Made by a program: the position numbers and the translations under genes | Shown: positions 1 through 9,749 of the stretch, in pieces | Layout: every line of letters begins with the position of its first letter | How positions within the stretch are numbered: the first letter of the stretch is position 1 | Notes under the pieces: generated by a model | Databases searched by the model: none | What the model saw: only the letters and a program-made list of their open reading frames with translations | Told to the model about the DNA's origin: nothing | DNA from: Onchidella celtica | Taxonomy: Eukaryota; Mollusca; Gastropoda; Systellommatophora; Onchidiidae | NCBI GenBank assembly: GCA_963931925.1 | Contig: OZ007569.1 | Location: 65,549,980-65,613,979 of the forward strand | Length of the DNA: 64,000 nt | Direction of reading: 5' to 3'

Positions 1-358
1 TCAATTCTTATTGCTACTAATTCTGCATTGTGATGTATGTTTTGCTTGTCTCAGTTTAGGTTCTGCGCAGAATTTATCCACCGAAAGTAAACATTTTCTG
101 TATCAAAGCATTTGTGGTAAATGTATAATTCTCAAGCTTTTATATTCAGAAACCATTAGGCAAGGTCAGTTGATTTCAAGTGATGTTTCCAAGATTGTTT
201 AGGAATGCAACATCTTGGATTATTTTGAACAATATTGTAGTCAAAGTTCGTGTATTTAATCAATTTGAAGCAGATTGTTTCTTCCTACTGAAATTACCAT
301 TTGTGGAAGGTGTTCAGAGAATAAAAAATTTTTTTATCCTGAAATTTTTCTTTCTCAG

Positions 359-471
359 GGTAAACTTGAGGATGGCACAGAATTTGACAGCAGTTATTCT
401 CGCAATGAGCCATTTGTTTTCACCCTGGGAACAGGTCAGGTCATTAAAGGCTGGGATCAAGGACTACTGAA
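359..471 (+). CDS. FKBP2: FKBP2-like exon (antepenultimate or earlier coding exon)
   Basis: Acceptor ctttctcag ends at 358 and the donor gtaagtg starts at 472. The exon begins in phase 0 with G-K-L-E and ends with two bases (aa) of an Asn codon completed by the next exon. It encodes the active-site Phe-Asp and the V-I-x-x-W segment. Confidence 0.9.
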
Positions 472-3400
472 GTAAGTGAGCTTTTTCATGCATATCACTG
501 TAAGTGTTATTACTGTTCTTGAGGTTTAGTACCCGTGAAAACCCACTTTGTGCAAGATGGTTTGGGAAGAGAAGATGACTTATCATTAGTAAACATGAGG
601 ACATACTAAGTCTTGTAAGAGATATTAAGGTAATGATTATTCATCCTCCATCCAGTCCTCATATATAGGAACAAACTATTTGATTTTAGACATACTTATC
701 TCAATTCTTCTATTGATTCTTTAGACTGAAGACCTATATTATTACTGGCTGACATACACTGTATTTAGAGTCTATACACATGTACATCGTGTGTCAGGCC
801 AGAGTTTTCTGCTATTGTATGACAGTACACAATACAGCCTGCTACTGTCACCCCCACTGTCTTGTGGGTCATCTCGGGAGAGAGGAAGACTAGGGGAAGG
901 TAACCCTGAATACAAATACCACACTGCCTTGTGTGTTGCTATGATAGCAAAGGCTATGGGAGTAAACCCAGACAGAAAATCAGGAGTGGAGACCCGAAGG
1001 TGGTTGTCAGGGAGAACTGCATCAAACTGGCTTCCAGCATCTCCTGCAGCCGGACTAGTTCCAAATGTATTGACCTGGTCTCTCCCTTGGGTTTAACTAG
1101 AATGGCAGAGAGAGGGGTGGTGCCTCTGGGCAAAGCACCATCTCTTAAAAATAGCCCAGGCAAGGCAGCAAAACGAGGAGGCGTTTGCTCGGGCTTGGCA
1201 AGCGTCTGTCTCTCCTCTATAAGCCCACCCATTTCCGATTTGGAGAGGACACTCCAGCCATCCGTTACGGATGGGCACAACACGGGAGGTGGCAGTTACC
1301 GGTGATAAGCTCAATCCATTTGGCGTACGGATGAGCGCCAGGGGTCCCCTCTGTCGGTGGGAGCGGCTTTTCAGCTGCATTGATCAACTACCGCCCGCCG
1401 TAACCTGGGCAGCCCCCAGGCAGTTGGGTGTTGTTCCGCCACGTCAGCCTGCTTCATAAGGTGGTTGGAGCTAGACCAAAAGTCAAAAAGCTGACGTAAA
1501 GTGTGCACCTGGCAAAAACAAAAAAATACTAAAACTTGGTACCTGGAACGTCAGAACAATGCGCCCAGGCTTGCAACAGCAAGATCTCACTGATATTGAC
1601 TCCATCAGGAAATCCCAAATTATTGATCGAGAACTTCAGCTACTAAACATCGACATCGCTGCCCTTCAAGAAACTCGACTTCCCGACTCCGGGTCAGTCA
1701 AAGAAGAAAACTACACCTTCTTCTGGCAGGGCCTTAGCAGCGAACAGCCGAGAATCCACGGCGTGGGCTTCGCCGTAAAAAACTCCCTTATCAATTCGAT
1801 CGCAACTCCAATTGGAGTGTCAGAACGCATCATGACACTCAGACTGAACACCCGGTCTGGTTTTACCAACATTATCTGTGTCTATGCCCCAACACTTACC
1901 TCCTCTGACGAAACCAAAGACATTTTCTACGAGGCATTGCAGAGGACTCTCCACAACATCCCTCTCACCGAAGGCCTGCTAATTCTGGGTGACTTTAACG
2001 CTCGAGTGGGAGCAGATCACTCCGCATGGCCAAAGTGCATTGGGCACTTCGGCATTGGCAACATCAACGAAAACGGGCAGCGCCTTCTGGAGCTATGCTC
2101 CGTAAACTCATTATGTGTTACAAACACGTACTTTGACCTTAAGAGATGCCAAAGAACATCATGGCGCCATCCCAGGTCTGGCCATTGGCATCAATTAGAT
2201 CTTATTCTCTCAAGGAGGAAGAGTTTGGGCTGTATAAAAATAACTCGTTCCCTCCACAGTGCTGACTGTGACACCGACCATGCACTGGTAGTCAGCAAAA
2301 TCAAAATTTCGGCCAAGAAAATATACAGATCAAAAGCCCCTTCAATCCCTAAGATCAATGTAACAGCAATCAGAGATGAATCAAATAGAAAGTCATTTGA
2401 AAAGTTATTTGCTGAAAGCATGGATAATGTCACCCAATGTGACTCGGTAGATGAAACATGGAACACTCTCAGTTCAAAAATTCATGACTGTGCCATCAAG
2501 TCTTTTGGACAGCATAAAGTTTCAAACAACGACTGGGTAGCCCAGAACAGCGAAATTCTCCTACCTCTCATTGAGCAAAAGAAATCTGCTTTCAATGAGT
2601 ATAACAAAAATTGCAATCAGAGTACAAAAACTTGTTTGAAAAATGCAAAAGCTAAACTTCAGCTGGAGGTAAGACGTTGCGCCAACAAATACTGGACAGA
2701 CTTGTGTAACAGCATACAAGAGGCAAATGAAAAGGGAGATATGAAAACCGCCTTTAGTCAGATGAAAGTAGCTCTTGGGCCAATCATCACCAAAAGCGCC
2801 CCACTTAAGTCTGTAAATGGTGAACCCATCACAGATAAAAATGAACAACTGAACAGGTGGGTAGAGCATTACTCTCTGTTGTATTCAACTGAGAAAAATA
2901 TTCCACCAGATTTTGAGGAACACCTCCAAAAACTGCCAATAATGGCTGAACTTGACGCTGAACCTTCCTTAGTCGAGCTTTCCAATGCAATCGACCACCT
3001 GTCTGCTGGAAAAGCCACAGGAAGTGACAACATTCCTGCAGAGGTATTAAAAGACCTAAAAGGCCCACTATTACCACACCTGTATAATCTGTTACTGCAG
3101 TGTTGGAAAGAAGGCGTGATACCACATGATATGAGAGACGCCAAAATTGTCACACTTTACAAGAACAAAGGAGACAAAGGCGACTGCAACAACTATCGAG
3201 GCATATCCCTCCTCAGCATTACTGGAAAGGCTTTTGCTCGCGTCATCCACTGCCGCCTTCAACAACTGGCGGAAAAAGTCTTACCAGAAACACAATGTGG
3301 CTTTCGAAGCAAACGATCAACTATTGACATGATATTTGCACTTCGGCAAATCCAAGAAAAATGTAAAGAACAAAACAGGCCGCTTATAACATGCTTTGTG

Positions 3401-6400
3401 GACCTAACAAAGGCTTTCGACACCGTAAGCCGATCTGGCCTGTATGCAGTCCTTAAATCCATAGGCTGTCCACCAACATTGCTAAAACTTATTGCATCCT
3501 TCCACACTGACATGAGGGCATGTGTCAACTTTGAGGGCTGCACATCCAATTCATTTGCTGTAAACAGCGGTGTGAAGCAGGGATGTGTTCTTGCTCCTAC
3601 CTTATTTGGTATATATTTTGCAGCCCTACTCAAGAATGCCTTTGGTCAATGTTCAGGTGGAGTACTTATTAACACCAGAGTGGACGGCTCCGTTTTTAAT
3701 GTTGCCAGACTAAAAGCAAAATCTCGTACAGAGCATATTATGTTACAAGAGCTCCTCTTCGCAGATGATGCTGCAATCGTGGCCCACGATGAAACCACGC
3801 TCCAGGCTCTCATCAATAGCCTTGCCAAAGCCTGTGACAAATTCATGCTAAAGATCAGTGTCTCAAAAACTGTAGTTTTGACACAAGGCTTGAGAAATCC
3901 CAACCCAATCATGCTGAATGGCTCTCCTCTGGAGCAAGTGGGAAAATTCTGCTACCTAGGCTCAACCATCAGTGGTAGCACAGACATAACAACTGAAATA
4001 AATGCCAGAATAGGAAAGGCGGCCACAGCTTTTGGCAAACTCTCAAAAAGGGTGTGGAACAATAGCAAGCTGACCATCAAAACAAAGGTACTCGTGTACC
4101 AAACTTGCGTCCTAAGCACCCTGCTGTATGGCTCAGAGACATGGACCACCTACTCCAAACATGAAAGATCCCTCAACTCCTTCCACCTGCGCTGCCTACG
4201 CAAAATTCTCAAGATCAAGTGGCAAGACAGGATCTCAAATATCGAAGTTCTGAGCCGAGCCAACATTCCATCAACTCAGGCTCTCCTAGGCAAAAAAAGA
4301 CTGCGGTGGCTTGGACATCTCCACCGTATGGAAAATGATCGCATCCCCAGACAAATTCTCTACGGGGAACTTGCTACTGGCAACCGACCCAGAGGTAGGC
4401 CACATCTGCGATTCAAAGACACTTGCAAGGTCACGATGAAAGCATTCAACATCGACCCCAATGAATGGGAGAACCTTGCAAATGATCGAAGCAGATGGAG
4501 ACAAAAATTGCGCAGTGGCACGCTCGCAATAGACTTCAAGGCAAAAGAAACATACCTGACAAAACGACAGAGGCGGAATGAAAACACTCGCCAAAGTGAA
4601 CCCAAAAGACTGACCTGCAATCACTGCCATCGCACTCTCGGGTCAAACATTGGTAGAATAAGCCACGAGAGAAGCTGTCAGTCAAAGTGAAAGTGAATAT
4701 CCTAGCTGCTAAGACCGTCTGTAAAGACGCTAAAGGCCATATACATGTACATCTTATTTGTGAAATTTAGTGGAGTGCACTTGCCAGTAGCACATTCTGT
4801 GTAATATCAGGATATGCTGTTAGCAACCCTTCTCATAGCAATTTCTTTGTAAATTGTAGTTATTTAAATCCTTGAGAAATTCAAGATTACCACTGAACAT
4901 CTGGCATTGACAAGAAAATGCATCCATCTTGATGTGTCAGAGAAAAAAAAAAACAAGTAACGAGAATGAAACACAGGCACAGAGTAAACTTGTCTACCTG
5001 AGGGAAATTGCATTGCTGATGAGAACCATATTTCTAGAGTTCAGTTTTAAGTGGTTGTAAAAGTTTGGGGGTCATTTCTTGTGAATTTTATGAAATGTCT
5101 TTTATCAGCAGTACAAGTATATGAAACTATAGATATGTATTTTTCATTCCAGTTGAAGGCACTTAACACCACCTAACCATCACAGATGGAAAACATTTAT
5201 AACAAAATGCTGTTATTGCCAAGATGTTGAGTTATGAGTGGTTGAGCAACCTTTGAATAATTCACTGACACAACCACAGACAACCATTCGAATAAATTTC
5301 TTCAAACTTGTTTTCCAGTATGTGTGAAGAAGAGAAGAGAAAGCTTGTGATTCCTCCTGACATGGGTTATGGAGACAGAGGGGCACCCCCAAAAATCCCA
5401 GGTACAGTAATATTCTCTATTTCCTTTATCAAATGATATAGCCAGCAGTGAAATATCACTATCAGTTTAGTTTTAACCTGCAACTTCTGTCTTCATGTAT
5501 ATTAATTATATGTCAATAAGTATCTGCGCACAAAAAATGAATAGCATTAGATTTTGTACAGCATCCGCTGCAGATGATGCTCTTTGAAAGTTTTGGAGAT
5601 GGTGTATTGTATTGAGTGTAAGAATAGGAAAGGTCTTTAGATATTTTGATAAAAAGAATACATGGTAATTTTGTATCAGTTTTAATAGAAATATGAATAG
5701 CCGATACAGTGGACTGGGGTGGTACATTGGAACAGTGCTGCTTCGTTGGTATGTATTTTTTTTAAAAAAACCTAAATTTGAAATAACACCGATTACATTG
5801 TGCAAACATACAGTAGACCTTGGATTGAACGGGATCTTGGGTATAATGGCATGATTTAAAATCCCCATTTCATACACCCTTCTCAGAAGTAAAAAAAAAC
5901 ACTTGTTTACACCAGTGGCAAAAAAAGCACATCACGGATGCAACGGCATTTTTCTTCTGATGTCAAGGAATACATCAAGCAAAATATTGCACAGCTGAGA
6001 GATCTATTGGGAGATGGGTGGGGGGATGATAAGGTTATGACCAGTTGCCAGTCCTTTATTGTGTACAAGCCGAGTTCCCAGCCCTGCCCGGGATAAATCG
6101 ATTATTAATTTCAGTTCTGGATGATTATTGTGGACCTGCTTCATTTTGCTATTTTTAGCTTTATTTTATTTTTGTTTGTTTGTTTTTGGATATGTTTTAC
6201 TGCTCTCTCTTTGCGCGTTGACGTCTTACGCGTCCCGCCAGCATCCGTCAAAATAAATGGCTATGATTTGTGCACGGATTAGTTTGTGTGTTAGTGAACA
6301 CATTGCAGGAAGTGATAACGTCATGTGTTAATGAAAAAGAAATATATTTTCCTAGGCATAATTATTGAAAACACAAACCTGTACTTTTGGTCCTGCAGCG

Positions 6401-8534
6401 TCAATCTCCCAATTCCAGACTCTTTCTTTTTCCTAGTCTAGGCACATTGAGAACATACAAAGTTTCATAGTTGATAGTCTAACTCAGTCTCATCATTCAA
6501 ACCAGTCCTAACTGGAAGTTGTTTTGTGAGTGTGATACAGATACCGGCACCATTCTCAATTACATTTGCCGAAAAAATAGATTGAACGCCAATGTGTCGC
6601 AACCTAGAAACTAATACAAATGTTCTGCGAGTTATTATTTTTTTATTTTCTGTGCCGGCGACACGACAAGTCTATATTAAATGCTGTATAAAATCTGAGG
6701 GCCACCGAATCAGCATTAACAGAGGAGTAGTGAAAGGTGCCGTGCAATTGTCGTAAAGTTTCACTTTTATTAACCCCCACCCTGCGCGGGGGCGGTCATT
6801 GTCGGTATCCACTTACAAGCGCTCAAGCCGCACGGGCGGCTTTAGTCGGCAAGGTCAAGCTGACTGCGCCACGCGCAAGCCGTATTTTCACGCATCGGGT
6901 CACTGACCTTTTTGAGATGTAACCAGTCTTATTTTTCACTGTATCTCTTCTACCTCAAAGGCATTGTGACATGGACATGTTAACCAGTGAACCACTGGTC
7001 GGAATCACAAAGACTAAGCTTTCAAAGGCTCTCCCCACACTATCAAAAGATGTAACATCGACATGTGAACTGTTGCTCAACAAATTTGCAATATTATCTC
7101 ATTTTCTCACAAGCTGACCACCATCTGGAGTTGTCTGTATCTAAGAACCAATCAGAAACAAGCTGTGAAATAATCTTTGCCCCAAATGCCCACATTGGTA
7201 TATTAGTATGTATCAATCAAGATGAAACCATTTGTGTAGGCTTGGGAGGGCGTGGCTAGTTATCATGCTTCGTTCCCACGAAAACTACAGCTGTCAGTTT
7301 GGTATAATAAATCAGATCATTGGTTAGAGACTGACAGACTAAGGTTTTGCTGCTTAATTCATTATCAAGCGTGATAAGGCATAGCAGCAAATGCTTTCAT
7401 ACCGATCAATAAAAACTGAACCATGTGGACAGTGTGTGTGGTCAGCGGCAAGGGTCAGTGACCCCAGATAAGATTCTCCTTGAGTAAGGTTACTTACCGG
7501 ACAGCGGGCTTTAAGCCGTCGCGCACAGGGTGAGAGAATATAGATATTTGTGCGAGATGGTGTAACCATGGGAGGTGGGATGGGCATGCACTACAGAATG
7601 GGCGATGACGCAAGACAAGTTGCATGTGGTCAGTCCTTTGTGTGAATATTTTCATAACCAATCAGGTAAACAGGGTTTGTGAGTTTGGTATATAATGTGT
7701 AAACCTGCACATAAGGGAGTCGTCATTCTGCAGGCGCCTTATGTGGAAATCCAAGCCTGACGAATAGGGAGGTCACTTGCCGTGCTACCTTTCGAGCAAA
7801 TGCATCACCATTCACTTTTAAAAAAGAGAAACTGCACTGCAATGTAATGATGCAACAAAGAAAGAAAATACTTTTCTCTTGAAATGAAGGCAAAATTAGT
7901 TGAAGTGGTGGATAGGGGTGTAAAAAACAAGGCTCAAATCCCTAGGGACAATCACATTTCTTCTGGGACATGCCCTCTATTTACATGAGTGGTTTCCCTT
8001 TGACCTTGCCTGTAATGGGACCTCGCTTACCTATGAATGCCATAGCATCCATGAGTTCCACTGTACTAGGTAGGGATTATTGGTCCACATGGGATGTTAA
8101 AGAGTGAAAAACTTTATGATCTTATAATCACTGGTCACTGATCCCATAACCCGCCGGGGTCGTAGGGGCGCTGCAGTGATGTACGTTGCACCAGCTGGCT
8201 CCATTTGTGGCGGTTGTGGGCGAGTGTCTGGGTTGCAGGAAAGCTCATCTTGGTCCATTCCGCAATGTTATCTGCTCATTTCTTCCTCGGTCTGCCTCGT
8301 CTTCTCTTCCCCTGCACTGTTCCTTGTAGTATGGTCTTAGAGAGCCCATCTGATCTTGTCACATGCCCATACCATCTGAGCTTCCTTTTCTTGACTGTGG
8401 TCAGCAGGTCTTCGTAGTGCCTTATTTGTCGGGTGATGATCTTATAATAACCATCCTTTATTTCTTTTGCAGGTGGTTCTACACTAATTTTTGAAGTGGA
8501 TCTCCTTAAGATTGAACGCAAGGAGGAACTCTGA
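359..8534 (+). CDS. FKBP2: FKBP2-like ER peptidyl-prolyl cis-trans isomerase (3' three exons, 5' partial)
   Basis: Joined exons 359-471, 5319-5401 and 8473-8534 keep one frame and give the last 85 residues of an FKBP-type PPIase, which catalyses cis-trans isomerisation of Xaa-Pro bonds. Visible family motifs are [12 protein letters not shown] (the Phe-Asp pair of the active site), [14 protein letters not shown] (Val-Ile and the pocket-floor Trp), [26 protein letters not shown] (pocket Tyr) and [11 protein letters not shown]. The protein ends in KEEL, an ER-retrieval-like tail in the place where vertebrate FKBP2 has an xxEL tail, so residence in the ER lumen is inferred. Exons for the signal peptide and N-terminal strand must lie left of base 1. 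FKBP14-type proteins continue into EF-hands, which are absent here. Both introns carry LINE sequence. Family assignment is firm; the exact orthologue call is good. Confidence 0.9.
1271..1459 (+). CDS. short open frame upstream of, and in frame with, the LINE main frame
   Basis: Sixty-two codons from the ATG at 1271 to TAA at 1457, in the same frame as the endonuclease-RT but cut off from it by TAA (1457) and TAG (1472). It contains a Pro-rich end ([15 protein letters not shown]) and no domain I recognise. It may be a leader peptide or non-coding 5' UTR. A second open stretch in another frame (931-1305) overlaps it. Confidence 0.25.
   Translation: MGTTREVAVTGDKLNPFGVRMSARGPLCRWERLFSCIDQLPPAVTWAAPRQLGVVPPRQPAS
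1475..4690 (+). CDS. LINE endonuclease-reverse transcriptase polyprotein, uninterrupted
   Basis: The frame is open from 1475 to the stop at 4688-4690. The first ATG is at 1559 and would give 1,043 residues. Numbering from that Met, the AP-type endonuclease spans about 1-245, with LQET (catalytic Glu near 36), [12 protein letters not shown] (near 144) and DTDHALVVS (near 238). Reverse transcriptase spans about 480-800: [55 protein letters not shown] and the catalytic FADD near 734. The C-terminal block includes ETWTT and [10 protein letters not shown] and ends in a C-x2-C-x12-H-x3-C finger near 1020-1040. No frameshift or premature stop is visible. The endonuclease opening TWNVRTM starts before the first ATG, so the true start is unclear. 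Confidence 0.9.
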   Translation, partial: TKSQKADVKCAPGKNKKILKLGTWNVRTMRPGLQQQDLTDIDSIRKSQIIDRELQLLNIDIAALQETRLPDSGSVKEENYTFFWQGLSSEQPRIHGVGFAVKNSLINSIATPIGVSERIMTLRLNTRSGFTNIICVYAPTLTSSDETKDIFYEALQRTLHNIPLTEGLLILGDFNARVGADHSAWPKCIGHFGIGNINENGQRLLELCSVNSLCVTNTYFDLKRCQRTSWRHPRSGHWHQLDLILSRRKSLGCIKITRSLHSADCDTDHALVVSKIKISAKKIYRSKAPSIPKINVTAIRDESNRKSFEKLFAESMDNVTQCDSVDETWNTLSSKIHDCAIKSFGQHKVSNNDWVAQNSEILLPLIEQKKSAFNEYNKNCNQSTKTCLKNAKAKLQLEVRRCANKYWTDLCNSIQEANEKGDMKTAFSQMKVALGPIITKSAPLKSVNGEPITDKNEQLNRWVEHYSLLYSTEKNIPPDFEEHLQKLPIMAELDAEPSLVELSNAIDHLSAGKATGSDNIPAEVLKDLKGPLLPHLYNLLLQCWKEGVIPHDMRDAKIVTLYKNKGDKGDCNNYRGISLLSITGKAFARVIHCRLQQLAEKVLPETQCGFRSKRSTIDMIFALRQIQEKCKEQNRPLITCFVDLTKAFDTVSRSGLYAVLKSIGCPPTLLKLIASFHTDMRACVNFEGCTSNSFAVNSGVKQGCVLAPTLFGIYFAALLKNAFGQCSGGVLINTRVDGSVFNVARLKAKSRTEHIMLQELLFADDAAIVAHDETTLQALINSLAKACDKFMLKISVSKTVVLTQGLRNPNPIMLNGSPLEQVGKFCYLGSTISGSTDITTEINARIGKAATAFGKLSKRVWNNSKLTIKTKVLVYQTCVLSTLLYGSETWTTYSKHERSLNSFHLRCLRKILKIKWQDRISNIEVLSRANIPSTQALLGKKRLRWLGHLHRMENDRIPRQILYGELATGNRPRGRPHLRFKDTCKVTMKAFNIDPNEWENLANDRSRWRQKLRSGTLAIDFKAKETYLTKRQRRNENTRQSEPKRLTCNHCHRTLGSNIGRISHERSCQSK
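5319..5401 (+). CDS. FKBP2: FKBP2-like exon (penultimate)
   Basis: Acceptor ttttccag ends at 5318 and donor gtacag starts at 5402. One base finishes the split Asn codon, then comes M-C-E-E-E-K-R-K-L through A-P-P-K-I-P, ending with the first base of a Gly codon. Confidence 0.9.
5811..8063. mobile_element. possible pogo-like element or pair of element ends in an FKBP2 intron
   Basis: TA-CAGTAGACC at 5809 and a facing CCACTG-TA at 8058-8065 look like pogo/Tigger ends, but the inverted similarity beyond the first bases is modest. The span of 2.25 kb is larger than the other pogo-like elements here, partly because a TTAA element lies inside it. It could be two unrelated ends. Confidence 0.25.
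6774..7540 (+). mobile_element. TTAA-type DNA transposon, copy 1 (non-autonomous)
   Basis: The left end reads TTAA (6770-6773) then CCCCCACCCTGCGC. The right end, near 7500-7540, carries a related inverted sequence (cgcacagggtgag). The interior 6945-7530 matches 42480-43050 base for base over long stretches, and part of it matches 17041-17216 in reverse. Termini beginning CCC next to TTAA suggest a piggyBac- or Kolobok-type element. No transposase frame is present. The right-hand TTAA is not preserved in this copy, so that boundary is approximate. Confidence 0.5.
8129..8435 (-). mobile_element. 5'-truncated RTE-like LINE fragment with exact 13-bp target-site duplication
   Basis: The direct repeat atgatcttataat occurs at 8116-8128 and 8436-8448 and flanks a 307-bp insert. 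On the minus strand the insert encodes an RT C-terminal tail: [20 protein letters not shown], then [10 protein letters not shown] and [11 protein letters not shown], typical of RTE-like LINEs. The 3' end of the LINE faces 8129. The second repeat copy lies 24 bp before the FKBP2-like terminal exon. Confidence 0.8.
8473..8534 (+). CDS. FKBP2: FKBP2-like terminal coding exon with KEEL end
   Basis: Acceptor tttcttttgcag ends at 8472. Two bases complete the Gly codon, followed by [19 protein letters not shown] and TGA at 8532-8534. The acceptor and its pyrimidine tract begin right after a LINE insertion and its target-site duplication (8436-8448). Confidence 0.9.
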
Positions 8535-9742
8535 GTCTGAGCTTCAAATTTCATTTGATCGAGCATTTCAAGTTATCATTAATGTTGTTATGGCTGCTTA
8601 TATCAGTCCAACTTTCAGAGCAAATAAAAAACAAAAGGAAATTCATCAAACATGTGTTTACATCAATTATACATTAGCAATTGAGTTGGATGTTCTCTGC
8701 ACATTTTTTGTTATTGTTGCACTTCTCTGTGTGTCCAATATCATGAAAGAATGTTTATAAATTTGATAGAGTGCAAACGCCGGAATACTTTGAAAGTGAT
8801 ATCAATAGGGAAGCGAGACACTTATTTTTACAGTGATTCTAGGTGACCATTTATTCCCATTTGTGCATTACAGGTGCTCATTACAATGAATTAAAATGTC
8901 CTTTTTTTGTTGTTGATTTGACACAATATAGTTGCCTTACACAAAGCTTGAATGTCTTATGAATCTTCATCTCATGTTTTCTTGTAAACAGTGGACCAGC
9001 AAATTTTAATGTAAATAAGGTGAAAATTTCACATTTCCAAAGTGCATTTGCACTTCTTTCATCATTTTCATGTTTTGAATTCCTCAATTTTTCCCAGTCA
9101 TGTCATATTGAAATGTCTCCATTTGTAGACTATATTTGCACGATATTTTGCCATCGAAAGTGTCTTGAGGCTTTAATTTTGATTGCACAATTTAACAGCT
9201 TCTTAAAGATGTTCAGAGATTGTCATTTGTTATTTTAAAAAAAACTCAAAGCAAGCCAAACTACACCTAGCAAATTGCAGCAATGAAATCCCTATTGCAA
9301 TTCTAATACATGTACTTGTACTTTTCGTCCTTGTCTTTAAATGCTTTGTCTGTGCAATATTAGAAATTCAGAAATGAGCTATCTCAAGTGAGTTATGCTG
9401 CACTTGTTGAATAAAATAAAATTTTTGTTTTCCCAAATTCCAATTTTCATTGTGCAAGGAAAAAAAGACTGGTTCATTCTTTCTAATGTGTATGTCCATA
9501 AATCATGATAAACTTTTCCAAATATTTGAAATGTTACATGTATTAAGTTTTTGTTCCAGATGATTTATTGATGAAGACAATTTAGCAGTGTAGTTATTTC
9601 AAATTTTCATTCGAAATGAGGTGAGAAGAATTATATTAATTTTTTTGCATCAGGTCACTGATAATTGTTTACTTGATTTCTGATTGCCTTTCCCTGTTCT
9701 TTCCCTAACAACTTACATTTTTGTGGAATGTAAATGAATTAT

Positions 9743-9748
9743 AATAAA
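9743..9748 (+). promoter_or_regulatory. candidate polyadenylation signal of the FKBP2-like gene
   Basis: An AATAAA hexamer about 1.2 kb after the stop codon. A second candidate, AATAAA in an aataaaataaa context, starts near 9410. Either could end the transcript; the sequence cannot choose between them. Confidence 0.3.
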
Positions 9749-9749
9749 G

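Larger units (their letters stand above)
789..4742 (+). mobile_element. apparently full-length RTE-like non-LTR retrotransposon (LINE)
   Basis: An insertion of about 3.95 kb within an intron of the FKBP2-like gene. It is bounded by an exact 11-bp direct repeat, acatgtacatc, at 778-788 and 4743-4753, read as the target-site duplication. It holds a GC-richer leader of about 0.7 kb, one endonuclease-RT frame and about 50 bp of 3' UTR. The left edge agrees with where composition changes and the right edge falls just after the stop codon. Because acatgtac is a common word in this window the repeat alone is weak, but it coincides with both expected ends. The RTE-like label rests on the C-terminal block ending in a C2HC finger; the exact clade is not certain. 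Confidence 0.75.

Noticed and set aside
954-1305. Overlapping open frames on both strands in the LINE leader
   Set aside because: GC-rich leader sequence is open in several frames; no ORF1-type motif (zinc knuckle, RRM, coiled coil) was seen.
6774-6915. GC-rich segment considered as a tRNA or structured RNA gene
   Set aside because: No A/B box pair or cloverleaf was recognised, and it is better explained as the terminal region of the TTAA element.
8276-8566. Minus-strand 96-codon frame starting in FKBP2 exon 3
   Set aside because: Only the part within 8129-8435 is real LINE coding sequence; the N-terminal part is the antisense of the FKBP2 terminal exon and its 3' UTR.
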